DNA of 64,000 nucleotides from Coffea arabica (taxonomy: Eukaryota > Streptophyta > Magnoliopsida > Gentianales > Rubiaceae): NCBI RefSeq assembly GCF_036785885.1, contig NC_092317.1, positions 1,924,501 to 1,988,500 on the forward strand, in the 5' to 3' direction. Positions 1 through 12,313 of the stretch are shown piece after piece. The notes under the pieces were generated by a model. It worked only from the letters and a program-made list of their open reading frames with translations, ran no database searches and was not told the origin of the DNA. The first letter of the stretch is position 1; each line of letters begins with the position of its first letter. The position numbers were made by a program, and so were the translations under genes.

Positions 1-612
1 TCCAAACATAAGAAATTGTGTAAAAGAACACAGGGGAACCACTAAAAACTAGGGGTGTCATCATGTTGAATTTAGCTGAATATTTCCGTTTGGATAAACT
101 GTTTTTGGAGATATTTTTAAAATATTTTATTGTCGTAGTAGTATATATAAAAAAATTTTACTTTACACTTCAAACCTGATTTGATCTTTTGATGAATGGA
201 AAATAAGTTTCAAGCGTATATTTTTTTTAAAAAAAAAAAAAAAAAAAATTTTACTGTTCCCTCCCGTCCTTTCTTGGATTGGATTAGAGGAACATCCCAG
301 CGATAACCTTCACAGATCCAAAACAATAAGAATAGGATGAATCGAACTTCACAAAGAGTGTAGTTAAGTAAGGTAAATGTATGTAGACTACCTCAATTTG
401 GAATCCGTGGACAGGCCCAGTTCGACAAACGTCCGTCCCGATAAACGCCAAACTTGATACAATAGATGTCCGCTTGGAATAGAAAATGGGTTAAGGCTCA
501 TGCAAGGTAACTGTCGATTCAGGACAGGTTCAGTAGTCCAAAAGCGCTCGAGGCCCGCTAGAGAGAACGCAGATCTGACCGGCCGTTTGGTTCTACGGTC
601 AATATTACAAGG
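1..612. other. Intergenic, no gene seen
   Basis: AT-rich sequence with a homopolymer A tract near 222-248 and a more GC-rich part at 400-600. I see no open frame with exon-like features. It ends at the left target duplication of a SINE. Confidence 0.5.
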
Positions 613-723
613 TTTTTTCTTTTTCTTTTTCTTTTTAAATTTCTAACAAAAGAACGATGGGGGAAGATTTGAACGTAGGATCTCTAAGTTGTGGGATTTC
701 AATGTTAGCCACTAGATCAAGGA
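613..723 (-). mobile_element. tRNA-derived SINE
   Basis: On the minus strand the element begins with a tRNA-like box A (TAGTGGCTAACA), followed about 40 bases later by a box-B-like GTTCAAATC. It ends in an A-rich (AAAAAG)n tail. The 12-bp sequence AATATTACAAGG flanks it exactly at 601-612 and 724-735, as expected for a target-site duplication made by target-primed reverse transcription. Tail, promoter boxes and duplication together make a SINE call well supported. It is short (111 bp) and could be a truncated member of a longer family. Confidence 0.75.
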
Positions 724-735
724 AATATTACAAGG

Positions 736-1804
736 TGAATATGTAAGGAAGAATAACAAATCTTCTTGAGGTACCTTGGAAGATAAAGATATGAATGTTT
801 TAACACAAGATAAAATAGGAGGATTTTGTGTCAGAAATTTCAAGTACCAATATATATATATGTGTGTGTGTATTTCAGGCATGCAATCCAAAACAATCGA
901 GATTGTTATCATAGTTCGATATGGATGTATTTGAATAGTAGATTATTTGGGATAATCTTTTTTAAAAAATTATGTAGCACTTTTTTGATGCAATAATGTA
1001 TGTGAGATAAAAAAAAAAAAAAAAGGGAGTTGAAAAATGTGTTGATAACGTAATAATCCACTATCCAAATAGTTAGTTTTTTTTTTCCTGTTATTGAATA
1101 ATACCTCAATGACAAATCAAATATTTCTGATCAAACGTTTAATAAGGATGATATATATATATTATATCATTTGAAGGGATGCATAACCCTCCTTGTATGA
1201 TAAAAAAAAAATGGTAAGCATAACTAAATTAGCTGAAGTAATACGTCACATAATGTTGGTAATATAAAGACATAAGAAGTTAACACAAATGACAGACAAA
1301 AGAAATGCATTTTCTCCTAACCAAAAAGGTTTAAAAAAGAAAAGAAAAAGAAAAAGGAAGATGTTTTTAGAATACATGACAATCGAATGAAACATTTGTC
1401 AACCAATCCTGCAGCCCTCCTCACTGGAGAAAAATGTTAATCAAGCAAGTCAAAACTAAGAGAGTTTTTAAATTGGACCAATGACGGTCAAACTTATGGA
1501 GGAGCTATTCTCTGGGATTGGAATTTGATGACGCAAATGACTATTATATGATCAAAGCTGTCATCATAATCCTGATTGCTGATTCCAGTATTTGGCAATG
1601 CAAGCCTATTGCTGCAGTAGTTTTTAAAAGTTTTGATCTCAAAATTCAACAACCAAATTACTCTGGGATTAATTAAACTGAACAAATATACCCTGGTAAC
1701 GACGTCTGATTTTGATCCTATACTGGATAATCTTTCAACTTGCCTGTGCAGGTTGGCGCCACTTCAGCCCGCGAAAGACGTTAAAAGATTGTCTTCAATG
1801 AATC
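736..1804. other. Intergenic, one MITE, no gene
   Basis: Apart from the small MITE at about 928-1072, this is AT-rich spacer with short microsatellites ((TA)n and (GT)n near 850-875). At 1750-1804 it contains the 3' flank of the DUF868 gene. Small open frames here have no exon-like composition. Confidence 0.45.
928..1072. mobile_element. MITE, GTTTGGATT family (copy 1)
   Basis: A roughly 145-bp element with imperfect inverted ends: TATTTGAATAGTAGATTA on the left against CTATTTGGATAGTGGATTA on the right, read from the other strand. The interior has the same order of short motifs (GATGnA..TGTATGTGAG, then A-run, then AAAATGTGTT) as copies near 5202, 12491 and 14050. The family is recognised only from these copies; I do not assign a transposase superfamily. 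Confidence 0.5.
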
Positions 1805-2731
1805 TCACTCGATCTTCCATGCATAGAGGAAGAGGCAGAAGGGTGAACTTTTGGAATGGCTTTGGGTGGAATAATAGCGGCTATCAGCGCTGCAATCGCT
1901 ATCGCCGGTGCAATTGCTGTCTTTGTCGCTTTCTGCCTCTGGTACCCCTGGCTTGAAGATGAACAAACCATGGCTCGTTCCAGGGCTGCAGAATAACCAA
2001 GAATGCACATCCCAGAACACTTGGATCGGTTGCTTGTTAACTAAAACAGTTTGGTTACCCCTGAATTTCCACTGCAGATTCCTGATGTGAATCAGAACAA
2101 TCCCATCGATGCTGATCCACATTTCAGGATCTCTAGGCCCTGATGTCGAACTTTCCACCACAATGTCATGATCTTTTTTCCTGTGATCAAATTTGGCTCT
2201 AGTAGAAAAAGACTTCTTGCCGAAAACATGTTCTTTCTTGAAGAACAGGACAGCATCAACCAATGCAGGCCTTGACTTCGTCCGCTTGTAGGCCTTTTTC
2301 TTGTAATCCCCTATTAATAACACCACCTCTTCATCCGCAACTAGAGCTACGTAGAAATCTGTACATGGTTCTGGGCTCCCAGAAAATTTAGCCGATCGCA
2401 GATCCCAATACGCATCTAGTTGGTTTCCATCAACCTCGAAGGTTTTGTACCCCTTTTTGGCCCAAAAATGCCACGGCTTAAGGTCAATCTTGCACGTTTG
2501 ATGATAATCAGTCTCTACGCTATCTACGGTTATGCTCAGGGAATGGTTCATCAGATTCTTGCTCCACAAAACTGTGACATTTCTCCAGTAACCACCGATA
2601 TGAGTCTGATAAACGCAGGTGACCGTGCTCTGAGCATTTTTTGTCGTCACGGGGTCTTCTGTTATCCTCTGAGCGAAAGAAGGCTGGGAAACGGACCATG
2701 ACTGGGACCTGGAGCTGATCCGGTAAGCCAT
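1805..2731 (-). CDS. DUF868 family protein
   Basis: One uninterrupted exon encodes 308 residues, the usual length for the plant DUF868 family, whose function is unknown. Recognisable family features are the N-terminal CVYQTHIGGYWRNVTVLW block (about residues 40-57), LKPWHFWAKKGYKTFEVDG in the first third, and DAYWDLRSAKFSGSPEP with FYVALVADEEVVLL after it. A basic stretch (KKKAYKRTKSRP) follows, and the C-terminal part holds FWDVHSWLF and GLFIFKPG. There is no signal peptide or membrane segment. The start at 2731 is the first ATG of the conserved frame. The tail after residue 270 is serine-rich and low in complexity, as in relatives. The family is mostly single-exon, consistent with what is seen. 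It has no functional link to its neighbours. The family call is firm; no biochemical role can be given. Confidence 0.88.
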   Translation of the reverse strand: MAYRISSRSQSWSVSQPSFAQRITEDPVTTKNAQSTVTCVYQTHIGGYWRNVTVLWSKNLMNHSLSITVDSVETDYHQTCKIDLKPWHFWAKKGYKTFEVDGNQLDAYWDLRSAKFSGSPEPCTDFYVALVADEEVVLLIGDYKKKAYKRTKSRPALVDAVLFFKKEHVFGKKSFSTRAKFDHRKKDHDIVVESSTSGPRDPEMWISIDGIVLIHIRNLQWKFRGNQTVLVNKQPIQVFWDVHSWLFCSPGTSHGLFIFKPGVPEAESDKDSNCTGDSDCSADSRYYSTQSHSKSSPFCLFLYAWKIE

Positions 2732-5700
2732 TTATTCGAACTTCCCGCCTTTCAACACAAAAATTGAATAAACTCCAACATGGAAGGAGAACAAATGGAC
2801 ATGATCGCCAAAAACTACATGAATATGATGATGTTCGTCCACTCATCCAATAATCAAGAACTTCTCGGCCGCGTTGCTAGTTCTTAATTTGTGCATCACA
2901 AGAAAAAGGACGGCCACGGACGGCCTGGTCAGGGAGTTAAATCAAATAACTAGTGGCAATTAATTTTTCAGGGATTACTAGAAGAACTATTGAACTAATC
3001 GGGATATAGGAGGCAGTATTCTCGTTTCGAGACTCATAATCCTGATGATTATTGAAGAACGGAAATGTCCCACATGACAGAAAATGGGACAGATTCGAAG
3101 AAAAGAAAAACGTGAATGCTAAATGGGAATTGATTTCCAGGAGAAACAATTGATGTCAGAATGGTTGGGCAAATTGGAAGTGGAAGTTCGGACAAGAAAG
3201 TTTTGTTGGCGGAGGAAAATTCTCCTGTTTGCGGCCATGGGTTAAGAGTTCCCGCAAAGGAAGGGTCCAATATTAGAAAGTATGCTACATCCGGCAATTA
3301 ATCAGAAGATGTGCACTTGCTCCAGAGTGGACAAATATATGTTTAACTTGCTTTTTTTGTACGACGAAAAATGAAACACAATTAAATGTCAGAAGGTTTT
3401 GCACTATTTCTCTCAGGGAAATGATGATCTCTATCATCATTAACTGTTCTATATATTTTTTTATATATATATATCATTTACGTACTTTGTTGGCCTTTAT
3501 GTTTAGGTTATATTAAGGTTAAAACACTGATCACACTTTGCGTTTCTTTTCATTCCCAGTCTCATCTGTTGTAGGCAGCTTATTAACGGCTAATTTTTGT
3601 GATTTGCCTTTGCATTGTAGTTATGCACCACCTAATCCATCCTGTTATCGATTAGCCGATGCTTGAAAAAATTGGGATTCATGCATTTGCATATAAACAT
3701 ACACGTATGTTTACTTTGTAAAAATCGAGCGACTAACTAATGATGGTTGATTTTACGGACTGAGTCCAAATCTCAATAGTTGTGAATTATTTTCGACAAA
3801 AAAAAAAAAAAAAAAAAAAAGGAGAAGGATGATATTTGAGAAACAAAAGGGTTAGAGGACAAGATGAATTAGATATTGTAAGGATAGAGATTGTAAACGA
3901 GAAATCTGAATTCGATATCTTTCACTTACAATTTTAAAAGAGCGAAAGAGATGAATTTAAAACTTTCAATTTCTGAGGCCTCAATGGCCTTCTCAGCTCG
4001 TAAGTTGTGAGCTTGTTCTAACTTAATGTTAGTACTCAAAAAGCAAAAAGGTCGGGCATATGGTAAACTGAATATAAATCCTAAATTAGAAAGCCAAAAA
4101 AAAAAACCCCGACTCGTAGTTGGATACGAATCTGGAATCGTCAAAAGGCTTCAAAAATTTTTGTGGTGTGACTGGATATCAAATTTGGGCCTTAAACGGG
4201 CCGTATAAATTTAGTTATTGGGCCTAAATTTTCAGCGCAAGGTAGCCTATACATGTAGGAACGCAGTTTACACGGGCCACATTGTTCTTGACTGCAACTC
4301 GTGTGTCTAGCTTGAAAGGGATCAATCAGTATGGGAATTTAACACATATAACAATTATTCGCATTGCCTGAACATCTTACTTTTATGGCTCTGCCGCTGC
4401 ACTTGGGATCCTCTATGTCACTACTATATATCAAATCCAGTATCAATCTCACTTATCACGTGATGGTAGAAAAAATTTAAATATACAGCACATGATAAAT
4501 TAAATAAAAAGGATACTTGGCATAAATATAGAAATAATACTGAATTGTCACTGAGAAAATGACACTGAGGATTCCATTAGTTAGATGTTAAAGACTACTC
4601 AAAAGTATGAAACGTAACAGGGGACTTATGAGGAGGATACAGAGGAGGGTTGACAGAAAATAGCGAAAGTTTTCATCTTCTATGTATTTTTTTCTGAAAA
4701 CAGAGAAAAGAAAAAAAAAATTGGATTCTTGTTTCCATGATGATGGGGACCATGCAATGTGTCCTTTTGGTTCACCGACGTTACATAAACTGATGTCATC
4801 GCAAATTACAAAAGGGCACAGCTGGGAAGGTGATGCCTGGTGGTGGGAGACGTGGCACGCCGGTGGTCGTCGGTGGAAACCTCTTGGGATGCTCGTGTCG
4901 CTGACTTGACCTTCGGCAACTGTGACGTTGATATGGTGACTAAACAACTACGGACGGGCGGCCGGCCAGCAAGCAAGCATCTCACGAGTCACGGCTAATT
5001 TACAAGCCTCCGCCGTTGGGCGGCTGAACCAGTAACAAAAACTTTTTTTTTTTTTCCAATTTTGGTGAGAATCAACCAAAAAAAAAAAAAAAAAAAGTAG
5101 ACGAAGCTTATTAAGGGCGTGTTTTGATTGAACACTAGTACTGGTCAGCTGTGCTCAATGTATAAAACTTGATAACGGTGTAAAGAAAAACATTAAAATC
5201 CCGTTTGAATTTTTATAAAAAAAATATTTAATAGCGATTTAATGTACAAAAAATAAAAGAGTGATTAAAAATACATTCACGAAAAATATAACAAATTTTC
5301 TTTAGAAAGCTATAATCCAAATTACTTGTACTATTTCTTCTTTTTTTTTAAAATTGTAGTTTCTTTTGTTTTTTATTTCTGGTTTGATGCGAAAGGCATA
5401 ATAATATGCCTCACTGTTGCCTGAGTAGTTTTTGGTTTTCTAATTTGCATGGAATGGTGAGGTTCCACGATTTTGATTGCATTTATTGCATGCAGCGTGG
5501 GACCGGATGTCTTCATATCCATATGATTTGAGGCATCTGTTCAAGTAATTGACTTCTCGTATACAAATTTTCCTTTATGATGCATTTTCTTATTATTTTA
5601 GTTCTCAATTATTAAAAAAAACAAAAAAAATTTGCAATGGATCTTTCGAAATGTGATTAAAAGCCATCTATGAGAAAAATATCTAAAAGCCATTTATGGT

Positions 5701-7393
5701 GTTACTAGGAAAATTTATCCATAAGAAAACCCATTAAATATAACAATGGAGTCACAGAGCGAGTTTATGAGTGAACCTAATCCAACAAGGTTTTTAACAT
5801 TTAGATTCTACACTGGATCGTTGGGGAGGTTACAGGATCGAATTGTGTATAATCATAAGATCCTTCCCCAAGTGTAAAAATATAATATTACATTTTAAAT
5901 TCTTTTAATCAATGTCCATAGTTAAATTATACATAACTTATCATGTTAAAACACAAAGTCACAATTAATGCATCCTCATGCATTGCATTTTAGACACTTT
6001 TCTAAATTAATGCTTTTGAATTAATGAGCGTCCGTTAGCTAAACCATTTTATTTATTATAAGCTCATTAATCTGCCAAAACGTATCAAAATAAACAGAGA
6101 AAATGTAATGTTAGCTAGAAAAATAAGTTTCTTCAACTAAAATGCATATTATCTGCTAATAACATGAGAGTCACTCCAAAATACATTTTGCTTTTGGGCT
6201 AAAAATTAAAAAGAATGAAGATATCAATCTAAGTGAAGTTTAAAATTTTGAACTCCTAATTATCCAAACATATCTTAGTGTATTGTGCGTTTATCTTATA
6301 TGTAATGAATACGGTATCACAGTTACACACGTATGACATGTACACCATATTTTAATTTAAAATTTAAATTAAGTTTAATTATCATGCATTCAATGGTGAT
6401 AAAATATACGTGGTCAATGTATAGAATGCTAATCTATGTATACAGACTTAAATTCATAAAATTTCTAGTGATATAGTTATAATTTCATGAGGACCGGTGT
6501 TTTTACACAAAATCGAGATCAAATTTATAAATTTAGATCATAAACAGATTTGGAATACATGATCGGGAGCTCACAACTATGACTAAACCTACTATAGTCT
6601 TCTTTGGAATGTAATTTTTCACCAATTTTTTTTTTTTTTTTTATTTTTCAATCACTTTTTTATTTTACATACATCAAGTCACTACAGTATATTTTTCTAT
6701 AAAATTCCCTAAAAATAACAATGTAAAGGGGTAAATTTTTGTGAATCCAATTACTCAAAAAAAAAAAGTGGAAAGAATTGAAATATCAGCATCACCACCA
6801 ACCTGCCCCCCGGCCACGGGACCCGTGTGATGTCACAGGACTGTTACGGACAGTCGGTAGTCCAATTAACGGTAGGGTCGGTCGTTCGTCGTAGTCTTTC
6901 ACTGGACTCTACTGCAGCGGGGCCCCAAGGGATGTGGTTTCCTACTCGAAGCTGAGTCAGGATGGACCCCACCACCTGTAAAAAAATAAAAAGTATCCGA
7001 AAAGAACAGCCAGCGAGCGAATCCACTGCTGCCGTTGTTAGGTGGGATTGAAATTCAATCGCCAATTCACAGCAGGCAACAAGGCCCGGCCACCTGCACG
7101 GCACAGCCCTATAACAGAGCATCGCGTGAGCAGATAGATGTAGAGAGACAATGAAAGAAACGATCATCGGCTTTCTCTCTCTATAATTCCAGTCTTCGAC
7201 GCCTACCGCAAATTATATTTAAGTAAAATAAGCACTTGCAAAAGGATAAGAATACTGGATAATGAAAGAATACTACCGAAAACTTTTCTAAAAAAATAAT
7301 ACACTAATATAAAAGTTAAGGACTGAGGAGAATGAGATTTTTCAGGTAAGGGCTCGGAGGACCTGAAATCTCAGGCAAGGACTCTCCGGCCGT
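2732..7393. other. Long intergenic region, no gene
   Basis: About 4.7 kb separate the DUF868 start from the MIOX promoter. It is AT-rich with several homopolymer A or T tracts (for example 3799-3820, 5043-5056, 5078-5096, 6629-6642). A MITE copy lies at about 5202-5322. The part at 6780-7190 is GC-richer and directly upstream of MIOX, so it is probably distal promoter; a minus-strand frame of 107 codons there resembles no family I know. The A tract at 3799-3820 may be the tail of an old retroposon. Confidence 0.5.
5202..5322. mobile_element. MITE, GTTTGGATT family (copy 2)
   Basis: A roughly 120-bp AT-rich element starting CCGTTTGAATTTTT and ending TATAATCCAAAT, which are imperfect inverted ends. 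The interior motifs AGCGATTTAATGTA and CATTCACGAAAAAT match those of the copies near 12491 and 14050. It is diverged, so the borders are approximate. Confidence 0.45.
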
Positions 7394-7400
7394 TATAAAT
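7394..7400 (+). promoter_or_regulatory. MIOX: Likely TATA box of MIOX
   Basis: TATAAAT followed by a C/T-rich leader, about 145 bp before the MIOX start codon. The spacing suits a 5' leader of roughly 110 bases. The motif and position are seen; its function is inferred. Confidence 0.6.
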
Positions 7401-7545
7401 ACTCCCCTTTCCCAAAACCTCCATTCTACACGGCCTCATTTCCTGTTCCCATCCCCCAACTCCCTTTTTTTTTTCTCCCTTCACGCCGCTTTTTATTTTC
7501 TCATCTTAGTTTAAGAATTTCTGCATCGGTAGGATTTGATTCAGG

Positions 7546-10500
7546 ATGACTATCCTCGTTGAACAGCCAGAGTTTGGTAAATTTCCTCTTCTTTTTTTTT
7601 TTTAAAAAAATTGAAATAATTTCTTTTTTTTTTTTGGCTCTCAGTTTTTAGGATATTTTTATTCGTCAAATCAAAGTTACATAATTCTCAATTTTCATTG
7701 TCGTTAGTATTTTAGATATTTTGCACGGTTTCAAATTCTTTTTTTTCCCCCTTTATTATCCATCATCTTCGAGAGTGAATTTGAGGGCTGACCGAAGCTT
7801 TCATTGATTTGCCCTTGATTTTTGAGTCCTTGTCTTTTTCTTTTTCTTTTTTTTCACTTTTGTTGGGGGGGGGGGGGGGGTCAGGAAATTGGAAAAATTC
7901 ACTTTGTACGAATTATTAGAATTTTTTTTTTCATAATTCTCCTTTTTGCCTGATTGTCTGCCTCGTTTCGTGAAAACAGGAATTAATGAGGTAGAGGAAA
8001 AGGGGATCCAAAAGAATGAAAGGGAATTGGTATTGGACGGGGGCTTTTCTGTGCCTCAGGCCAATGCTTTTGGCCAAAATTTTAGGTCAATCTCTCTTTG
8101 CTTTGATTGATCATTTTTACTGTTTATTAGTTTAACAAAACAGACCAAAACCCATAGAAAACGATGCAATCATCTAATTCGACCTTTAGAAATTCGTAAA
8201 TGAAGTTGGTACCATGCCTTCAATTTTTCTAACACGAAATCAGACCCAGGGGAAAAGGAAAAAAAAAAAAGAAAGGAGAAATTTGATTTTTACCCATATG
8301 CAGCTGAAACTCAACCCAATGCAGGTGAAATTTACTGGTAATGCTCGGAGGAGTTATATGATTAATTATCGCACCGGAGCAATTAAGATCCTAATCTCAT
8401 ATCACAAGAGGATGTTTTTTTGATATATGCCCTGACACATACGTTTTAAGGAAAGTGGACACAAAAGGCAGAAATCCAGCCCAATTGTTGAACTTGCGAG
8501 GTTCTCGGGCCTATATCAAAGAAACACGTTCATGGAACCCACAAGCCCATAATTATGCAACTCTATGACAATTGTTAATCTCAATTTACTTTTTTTTTTT
8601 TTTTGTCTCTAAACCAACTCCTCACCAAATCAATATTACTCCCTTCTGAAACAGGGATTATGATGCTGAAAGTGCAAGGCAACAAGGGGTTGAGAATTTC
8701 TACAGGACCAATCATATTTACCAAACATATGATTTTGTAAGTAATGTGTCAAATATTTTTTGCTTTTTAAGTTCCGGCCTATACCATTTTTTATTTCCTT
8801 TTGCTCTCCAAACAACGTTACCATTTTCTAGCCTGGAGAGACTCTTAGTTTTTTGGGGTCTCTGAATTTTTATTTCTGTAAATTTCTAATTTTTAACTGC
8901 AATGGCAACAATTAAGCTTTAATATGGATTCATTCTTTTATTCAATTATTTCTTGGGGTGAACACTAAGATATCTAGTTTAGTTAAGACACAACCCATTA
9001 GTTAGTTTATTAACTCGATCAACTGCAGGTAAAGAAGATGAGAGAAGGGTATGGGAAGTTGGACAAGGTGGAAATGAGCATATGGGAATGCTGTGAACTT
9101 CTCAATGAAGTGGTTGATGAAAGTGATCCTGATTTGGATGAACCTCAAATCGAGCACTTATTGCAGACTGCTGAAGCCGTCAGAAAAGATTATCCTAATG
9201 AAGATTGGCTACACTTGACCGCCCTGATCCATGGTACGACCTCATTGACCATTTCTCGAACAACCCACAAACCACAAAAGAAAGGGGAAAAGAAAGAATT
9301 GCTGAATCAAGACAGTAGTAGTAGCAGTAATGACTAATGATAATTAACTAGGCTCCAATTGTGTTTCAGATCTTGGGAAGGTTCTTAATCTTCCGAGCTT
9401 TGGAGAGCTCCCTCAGTGGGCCGTTGTAGGTGAGTGAAAAATCGACTCTTTATTGAACCTTCTCGAAAACATTCGATTAGGGAAATGCTGACTGATTAAA
9501 TATTTGGTAGGTGACACATTCCCAGTTGGGTGCGCTTTTGACGAATCAATTGTCCACCACAGGGTACTTTGTCTTAACAGTATTGAAAACAGTAGTATTT
9601 CTTCTAATTTTAGTTGTCTTAAATCTGAGTTTATGTGCTTGGTGCAGTACTTCGAGGAAAATCCTGACTACGCTAATCCTGCGTACAACACCAAATGTGG
9701 AGTTTATTCTGAAGGTTGTGGACTGGACAACGTGCTGATGTCTTGGGGCCATGATGACTACATGTATCTGGTAAATATTTTTCTCTCTAATTATTCTGCA
9801 CAATCCTGGTAAATGTTTTTATTTTGGATGTTGTGTGAAATAAATTAGGTGGCCAGAGGGAACAAGACAACACTGCCATCTGCTGGCCTTTTTATCATCA
9901 GATTCCATTCCTTTTATGGTACGTCAGGGAGGAAAACTAACCTAGTATTTGTTTTGGTCCTCGAAATGGATCATGGATATATGGATGTAGAATTTAAAGC
10001 TTATTTCTTGCAATCCCAGCATTACACAGGTCAGGAGCATACAAGTACTTGATGAACGAGGAAGATGAGCAGAATCTCAAGTGGCTTCAAATATTCAAGT
10101 AATAGAAACAGTTATTTAAAGCAGTATTACATATTCTGAAAACATAGAGAAAAAAAAAAGCATTTATTTTAGAGTAAATCTTATATACACTAACATTGCA
10201 TACATTATCACCGTTAGATCCATGACACATGTGCAAAAAATTTAATTTTTGCATAGTTGTCATTCATCCAACGCTACTTACAGTGTATACACTGTCAATG
10301 TAGGAAAAATTAATCCTTTATTTTATAGTAATGCTTGCCTGATTCCCCTAAATTGCAACTCCTGTTTTACAATTTTACACAGTAAATATGATCTCTATAG
10401 CAAGAGCAAGGTCAGAATTGACGTGGAAAAGGTCAAGCCTTATTACCTCTCTCTCATCGACAAGGTGAGTTTATTTCACAATCACAGCTCAAAAGTGTTT

Positions 10501-10618
10501 TTTCCTAACGATGCCCATTTCATTAAATCACACACCATGTGATTTAACTTGTATGCCACTAATTATAACAATGGCGGCGGTTTTCTTGCAGTATTTCCCG
10601 GCGAAGCTACGATGGTGA
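7546..10618 (+). CDS. MIOX: Inositol oxygenase (myo-inositol to D-glucuronate)
   Basis: Eleven exons give a 305-residue protein: 7546-7576, 7980-8085, 8655-8736, 9029-9233, 9370-9429, 9511-9563, 9648-9770, 9849-9918, 10020-10098, 10383-10464 and 10592-10618. All introns are GT-AG and phases join cleanly. The enzyme is a cytosolic di-iron oxygenase that cleaves myo-inositol to D-glucuronate, feeding cell-wall sugar (UDP-glucuronate) synthesis. Family signatures are FGQNFRDYDAE, the histidine in IEHLLQTAE (about residue 116), the HD pair of ALIHDLGKVL (141-142), [35 protein letters not shown] and the C-terminal YFPAKLRW. All expected iron ligands (four His, two Asp) are present. Plant homologues are about 305-320 residues, so the gene looks complete. 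Intron 1 carries a 16-base G run, and intron 9 carries a MITE. A TATA box lies about 145 bp upstream. The assignment is very secure. Confidence 0.96.
10172..10316. mobile_element. Mutator-like MITE (TACACTGACA family) in MIOX intron 9
   Basis: A 145-bp element flanked by an exact 9-bp direct repeat, TTTATTTTA (10163-10171 and 10317-10325). Its ends are imperfect inverted repeats: GAGTAAATCTTATATACACT on the left, and GGATTAATTTTTCCTACATT when the right end is read from the other strand. A sister copy at 55146-55298 has matching ends and its own exact 9-bp duplication. Nine-base duplications are the Mutator hallmark, though this one is AT-rich. Confidence 0.65.
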
Positions 10619-12277
10619 AGAGTCAAAAATTAGATGAGTTGAAAAAAAAAAAGTAGAATCGAGGAGAATAAGACAGACTTGTGTAACAGGATGTCCGGAG
10701 TTTAATTAGTGTGTAAAACTTAAAAATTAAGTTTTCATTTCCCTATTTGTTACGTTATGTTTTCAAATGCTTGTTTGAATTCCAACTTTCCGCCTGATTC
10801 ACGTCAAGAAGTGCATTAGAATGGGTAACAAATGTAAAATTCCAGCATAAGTTACTGTACATGTTGCCCGAGCATAATAATCATCGAGAGTCAGTAGCAA
10901 AATTTCCTTTGGTACACAAGATTGTTGACAATTAAGATATTTCACATTTACACAACTCTATATTCAACAAATTATTCAACGTTAGATTTTTGCTGCAACC
11001 GCAACACACGGTAGGACGTCTTTAGAAAAAGAAGCAAATTCGTAGCGTTAACGTATCTTAGGCAGGAATAATTGCAGTCTCGGGTCTCAATATTTAGCTT
11101 GCGTGCTAATTTGGTTCGCAATATTTTGTCTAAAATAAATTTAGTTCCCAAAATTTTTTATTTTAGGCATATTTAGTACGATTAATAGAAATTCAACAAT
11201 GTCAAACGGTCAAGATCAAATTCTCGTTAGTCAACAATTTTAAATTTGTACTTTTGGTTCTCAATGTTTTCATTTAAACTCATTATATTCCCCTAATTTT
11301 TTTTTTAAAATAGTGATATTAAGGGGTTTTAGGATGAGATGAGATGCAAATTAAAATAAAATTATACTCTAATTATATAGGCAATAGGACTTCTAATTAA
11401 ACTTTGTTTTATTCTCCTTTTCTTGTATTTATTAATGCAACCACCATCTCATATACTCTTTCTCTTTTGCATAGGTAGTCCCAAATTTGGTATAATCTAT
11501 CCTCTTTTTTTTTTAATTCTTTTTCCATTGGTATAATCTCTACATGTTATTGTTTTGCACCATTACTAGTACGAGTTCTATCAAATTTTTTTTTATTTAT
11601 ATTTTTATAGCTTTATTAAATATTCCTAGAGGTTTGGTCAAATCTTAGTAGCAAATGTTCAATCGATTGCGGATTGCCACTCAAAATTGCAGCAATGGAA
11701 TTCAATGAAGACGGTCGATCGAAACTCGGATTACACCGTCAAACAACTAAAATTGTTGTTGCTATGGAAAAAAGAGAAAAGGTTGTGTTGTGTTGGAAGA
11801 AAATTGCATGGGCTTGTGACCTCAGAGGCACGTACGTGTACATTAACACATCATCAACGAGACATCAAAATTATTTTGCTTGACCATTTGTCGCAAATCG
11901 CCGTCCAACTTCCAACAGTAACATTATTTATCCTGTAATTCACGTTACAGTTTCCACTAATCGTAAGAAAAGAAAACAATTTGGTGAATGATTAACTTAG
12001 TCCCATTACTGTGTATAAATTACTGTCCACTGCCTTTGGTGTCCATTAGCAGTCGTTTCCAGCAGTGACAAATGGACACCACGAGCACTAGCAATGACCC
12101 GGCCTGGGAGTAAACGCCTGAACTGAAGGAGACTTTGAACTTGGAACCCACTACTGGCTCTGGAAAATTGAGCTGCCCGGGTCAGTCAAAAGGCCCAATT
12201 CTACGGAAATTAGCTGACCCTTTACCAGAAGATCTCTCTCTCTCTCTCTCTTTTTTTGAAGACCATTACTAGAACCA

Positions 12278-12313
<36 letters not shown>

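Noticed and set aside
6844-7167. Minus-strand frame of 107 codons upstream of MIOX
   Set aside because: It has no family resemblance and lies in a GC-rich stretch that fits MIOX distal promoter. Chance frame.
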